Shown: one piece after another, positions 61,069-64,000 of the stretch | How the letters are laid out: each line of letters starts with the position of its first letter | Numbering within the stretch: the first letter of the stretch is position 1 | Assembly (NCBI GenBank): GCA_964036665.1 | Contig: OZ038528.1 | Span: 9,120,501-9,184,500 of the forward strand | DNA length: 64,000 bases | Source of the DNA: Gordius sp. MW1 | Taxonomy: Eukaryota > Nematomorpha > Gordioida > Gordea > Gordiidae | Direction: 5' to 3' | Notes under the pieces: model-generated | The model's input: the letters and a program-made list of their open reading frames with translations, nothing else | What the model was told of the DNA's origin: nothing | Databases searched by the model: none | Translations under genes and position numbers: made by a program

Positions 61069-64000
61069 ACGTGAGTGTGTAATTTTTCAAAAATGCACTG
61101 TGCGATCATGATTTTAAAGTAATAGTTTTCTGATTCTGATAAATTTTTACTTTTTATCATCGAAACCACGTCTGAAAACGACAACTTTCATCGGATGCAT
61201 ACGGTTGAAAGAAAAATATGTGAAAAATTTTGAGGTAAAAATATTTATTTTTTTCGATTCTATGTGAAAGAGCATGAAAAAATATATATAAGTAAGCCAA
61301 TTTGAGAATCCTATTATCCTCGATTTACTTCCGAAAAGAGGTTTTAAGCTGCGAGAACTATCATTTTGACAAAAGACAACGTTTTATTGTTGCGATTAGT
61401 TTGTTGTATCGCAACGTGAGTGCTTAATTTTTGAAAATGGCTCTATGCGATCATGATTTCAAAGTAATAATTTTTAGATTCTGATAAATTTTTACTTGGG
61501 ATCATAGAAACCACGTCTAAAACGACAACTTTCATAGGATGAATACGGTTCAAAGAAAAATATGTGAAAAATTTTGAGGTAAAAATATTTATTTTTTTCG
61601 ATTCTATGTGAAAGAGCATGAAAAAATAATATAAAAGTAAGCCAATTTGAGAATCCTATTATCCTCGATTGACTTCCGAAAAGAGGTTTTAAGCTGCGAG
61701 AACTATCATTTTGACAAAAGACAACGTTTTATTGTTGCGATTAGTTTGTTGTATCGCAACGTGAGTGCTTAATTTTTGAAAATGGCTCTATGCGATCATG
61801 ATTTCAAAGTAATAGTTTTCAGATTCTGATAAATTTTTACTTTTTATCATCAAAACCACGTCTGAAAACGACAACTTTCATCGGATGCATACGGTTGAAA
61901 GAAAAATATGTGAAAAATTTTGAGGTAAAAATATTTATTTTTTTCGATTTTATGTGAAAGAGCATGAAAAAATATATATAAGTAAGCCAATTTGAGAATC
62001 CTATTATCCTCGATTTACTTCCGAAAAGAGGTTTTTAGCTGCGAGAACTATCATTTTGACAAAAGACAACGTTTTATTTTTTGCGATTTGTTTGTTGTAT
62101 TGCAACGTGAGTGCTTAATTTCTGAAAATGGCTCTATGCGATCATGATTTCAAAGTAATAGTTTTTAGATTCTGATAAATTTTTACTTTTTATCATCGAA
62201 ACCACGTCTGAAAACGTCAACTTTCATCGGATGCATACGGTTGAAAGAAAAATATGTGAAAAATTTTGAGGTAAAAATATTTATTTTTTCGATTCTATGT
62301 GAAAGAGCATAAAAAAATATATAAAAGTAAGCCAATTTGAGAATCCTATTATCCTCGATTGACTTCCGAAAAGAGGTTTTAAGCTGCGAGAACTATCATT
62401 TTGACAAAAGACAACGTTTTATTGTTGCGATTAGTTTGTTGTATCGCAACGTGAGTGCTTAATTTTTGAAAATGGCTCTATGCGATCATGATTTTAAAGT
62501 AATAGTTTTTAGATTCTGATAAATTTTTACTTGGGATCATAGAAACCACGTCTGAAAACGACAACTTTCATAGGATGGATACGGTTCAAAGAAAAATATG
62601 TGAAAAATTTTGAGGTAAAAATATTTTTTTTTTTGATTCTATGTGAAAGAGCATGAAAAAAATATATAAAAGTAAGCCAATTTGAGAATCCTATTATCCT
62701 CGATTGACTTCCGAAAAGAGGTTTTAAGCTGCGAGAACTATCATTTTGACAAAAGACAACGTTTTATTGTTGCGATTAGTTTGTTGTATCGCAACGTGAG
62801 TGCTTAATTTTTGAAAATGGCTCTATGCGATCATGATTTCAAAGTAATAATTTTTAGATTCTGATAAATTTTTACTTGGGATCATAGAAACCACGTCTAA
62901 AACGACAACTTTCATAGGATGAATACGGTTCAAAGAAAAATATGTGAAAAATTTTGAGGTAAAAATATTTATTTTTTTCGATTCTATGTGAAAGAGCATG
63001 AAAAAAATATATAAAAGTAAGCCAATTTGAGAATCCTATTATCCTCGATTGACTTCCGAAAAGAGGTTTTAAGCTGCGAGAACTATCATTTTGACAAAAG
63101 ACAACGTTTTATTGTTGCGATTAGTTTGTTGTATCGCAACGTGAGTGCTTAATTTTTGAAAATGGCTCTATGCGATCATGATTTCAAAGTAATAGTTTTC
63201 AGATTCTGATAAATTTTTACTTTTTATCATCAAAACCACGTCTGAAAACGACAACTTTCATCGGATGCATACGGTTGAAAGAAAAATATGTGAAAAATTT
63301 TGAGGTAAAAATATTTATTTTTTTCGATTTTATGTGAAAGAGCATGAAAAAATATATATAAGTAAGCCAATTTGAGAATCCTATTATCCTCGATTTACTT
63401 CCGAAAAGAGGTTTTAAGCTGCGAGAACTATCATTTTGACAAAAGACAACGTTTTAATGTTGCGATTAGTTTGTTGTATCGCAACGTGAGTGCTTAATTT
63501 TTGAAAATAGCTCTATGCGATCATGATTTCAAAGTAATAATTTTTAGATTCTGATAAATTTTTACTTGGGATCATAGAAACCACGTCTAAAACGACAACT
63601 TTCATAGGATGAATACGGTTCAAAGAAAAATATGTGAAAAATTTTGAGGTAAAAATATTTATTTTTTTCGATTCTATGTGAAAGAGCATGAAAAAAATAT
63701 ATAAAAGTAAGCCAATTTGAGAATCCTATTATCCTCGATTGACTTCCGAAAAGAGGTTTTAAGCTGCGAGAACTATCATTTTGACAAAAGACAACGTTTT
63801 ATTGTTGCGATTAGTTTGTTGTATCGCAACGTGAGTGCTTAATTTTTGAAAATGGCTCTATGCGATCATGATTTCAAAGTAATAGTTTTCAGATTCTGAT
63901 AAATTTTTACTTTTTATCATCAAAACCACGTCTGAAAACGACAACTTTCATCGGATGCATACGGTTGAAAGAAAAATATGTGAAAAATTTTGAGGTAAAA
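61069..64000 (+). repeat. Rearranged Y-type monomers to window end
   Basis: Monomers start at 61069, 61414, 61759, 62105, 62449, 62794, 63139, 63484 and 63829 (partial). The 4-monomer order breaks: the cataggatgaat first monomer is missing before 61069, so a gtgtgtaa monomer follows directly on the ttttcagattc monomer. After that, cgtctaaaacgac and ttttcagattc monomers alternate (61414/61759, 62794/63139, 63484/63829), with two other monomers at 62105 and 62449. The runs 61381-61620 and 61681-62030 match 62761-63000 and 63061-63410 at 1,380 bp. Confidence 0.78.

Larger units (their letters stand above)
1..64000 (+). repeat. Satellite DNA array, ~345-bp monomer, whole window
   Basis: The window is an uninterrupted head-to-tail array of one AT-rich monomer family, all copies in the same orientation. 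Using acgtgagtg/acatgag as the phase mark, starts fall at 1, 352, 697, 1042, 1386, 1731, 2056, 2390, 2735, 3076 and so on to 63829. That gives about 186 complete monomers and one partial, mean about 343 bp, range about 325-351. G+C is about 30% by hand count in one 340-base stretch. No transposon, inversion, gap or unique sequence was seen. About 345 bp is roughly two nucleosome repeats, a common satellite size. Being seen: tandem order, phase and variants. Inferred: heterochromatic, possibly centromeric location. I do not recognise the family by name. The array enters and leaves the window mid-repeat, so its full length is unknown. Confidence 0.98.

Noticed and set aside
1-64000. CRISPR array
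   Set aside because: Repeats are ~345 bp and directly abutting, without short repeats and unique spacers, and no cas genes are present.
1-64000. Telomeric repeats, rRNA or tRNA genes, transposon ends, phage or plasmid modules
   Set aside because: I looked for these and saw none; all sequence is accounted for by the satellite monomer.

Overview
This window is satellite DNA from end to end. I see no gene, RNA gene, transposon, CRISPR array or unique sequence in its 64,000 bases. It is a head-to-tail array of one AT-rich monomer of about 345 bp, always in the same orientation. Reading phase from the recurring start acgtgagtg (or acatgag), I count about 186 complete monomers plus a partial one from 63829. 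Lengths run from about 325 to 351 bp, mean about 343. A hand count over one monomer gives about 30% G+C. This is a eukaryotic, probably heterochromatic (centromeric, pericentromeric or subtelomeric) array. The host cannot be named from the sequence; a plant or an invertebrate both fit.

The monomers are not a uniform series. They form successive patches of higher-order repeats (HORs) of different unit size. Left part (1-11.2 kb): a 9-monomer unit of 3,075 bp at 1, a partial second copy at 3076, then 7-monomer repeats of about 2,369 bp. Here one monomer class (start acatgagttc, then ttcaaatatgctc) often alternates with the common class. Then 11.2-20.2 kb: irregular 4-, 9- and 11-monomer echoes. 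Then 20.2-23.7 kb: two 1,720-bp, 5-monomer copies identical by eye. Then 23.6-25.7 kb: 4-monomer unit of 1,377 bp. Then 25.7-29.1 kb: 7-monomer unit of 2,418 bp. Then 29.0-35.2 kb: two 9-monomer copies of 3,089 and 3,096 bp. Then 37.4-45.2 kb: a 7-monomer copy (2,399 bp) followed by two 8-monomer copies (2,730 bp each). Then 46.6-49.4 kb: a local cluster of 340-bp deletion variants. Then 54.2-61.1 kb: five copies of a 4-monomer, about 1,380-bp unit in two flavours ordered X-Y-Y-X-Y, followed by rearranged Y-type material to the window end.

Every monomer shares a framework. The most notable element is a perfect 8-bp inverted repeat (gttgcgat / atcgcaac) with an 11-nt loop at the monomer end. 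Others are an 8-bp palindrome (atcatgat), near-phased A-tracts, and a TATA-like tatataaaag or tatatataag. These are candidate protein-binding or structural elements, but their function is inference. Short open frames (mostly minus strand, 61-92 codons) recur only because the DNA recurs and the monomer length is close to a multiple of three; I do not regard them as genes.

No new multi-gene system is present. What is worth following up is the array's evolutionary fine structure (very recent duplications, HOR growth from 7 to 8 monomers, mosaic monomers) and the conserved hairpin.
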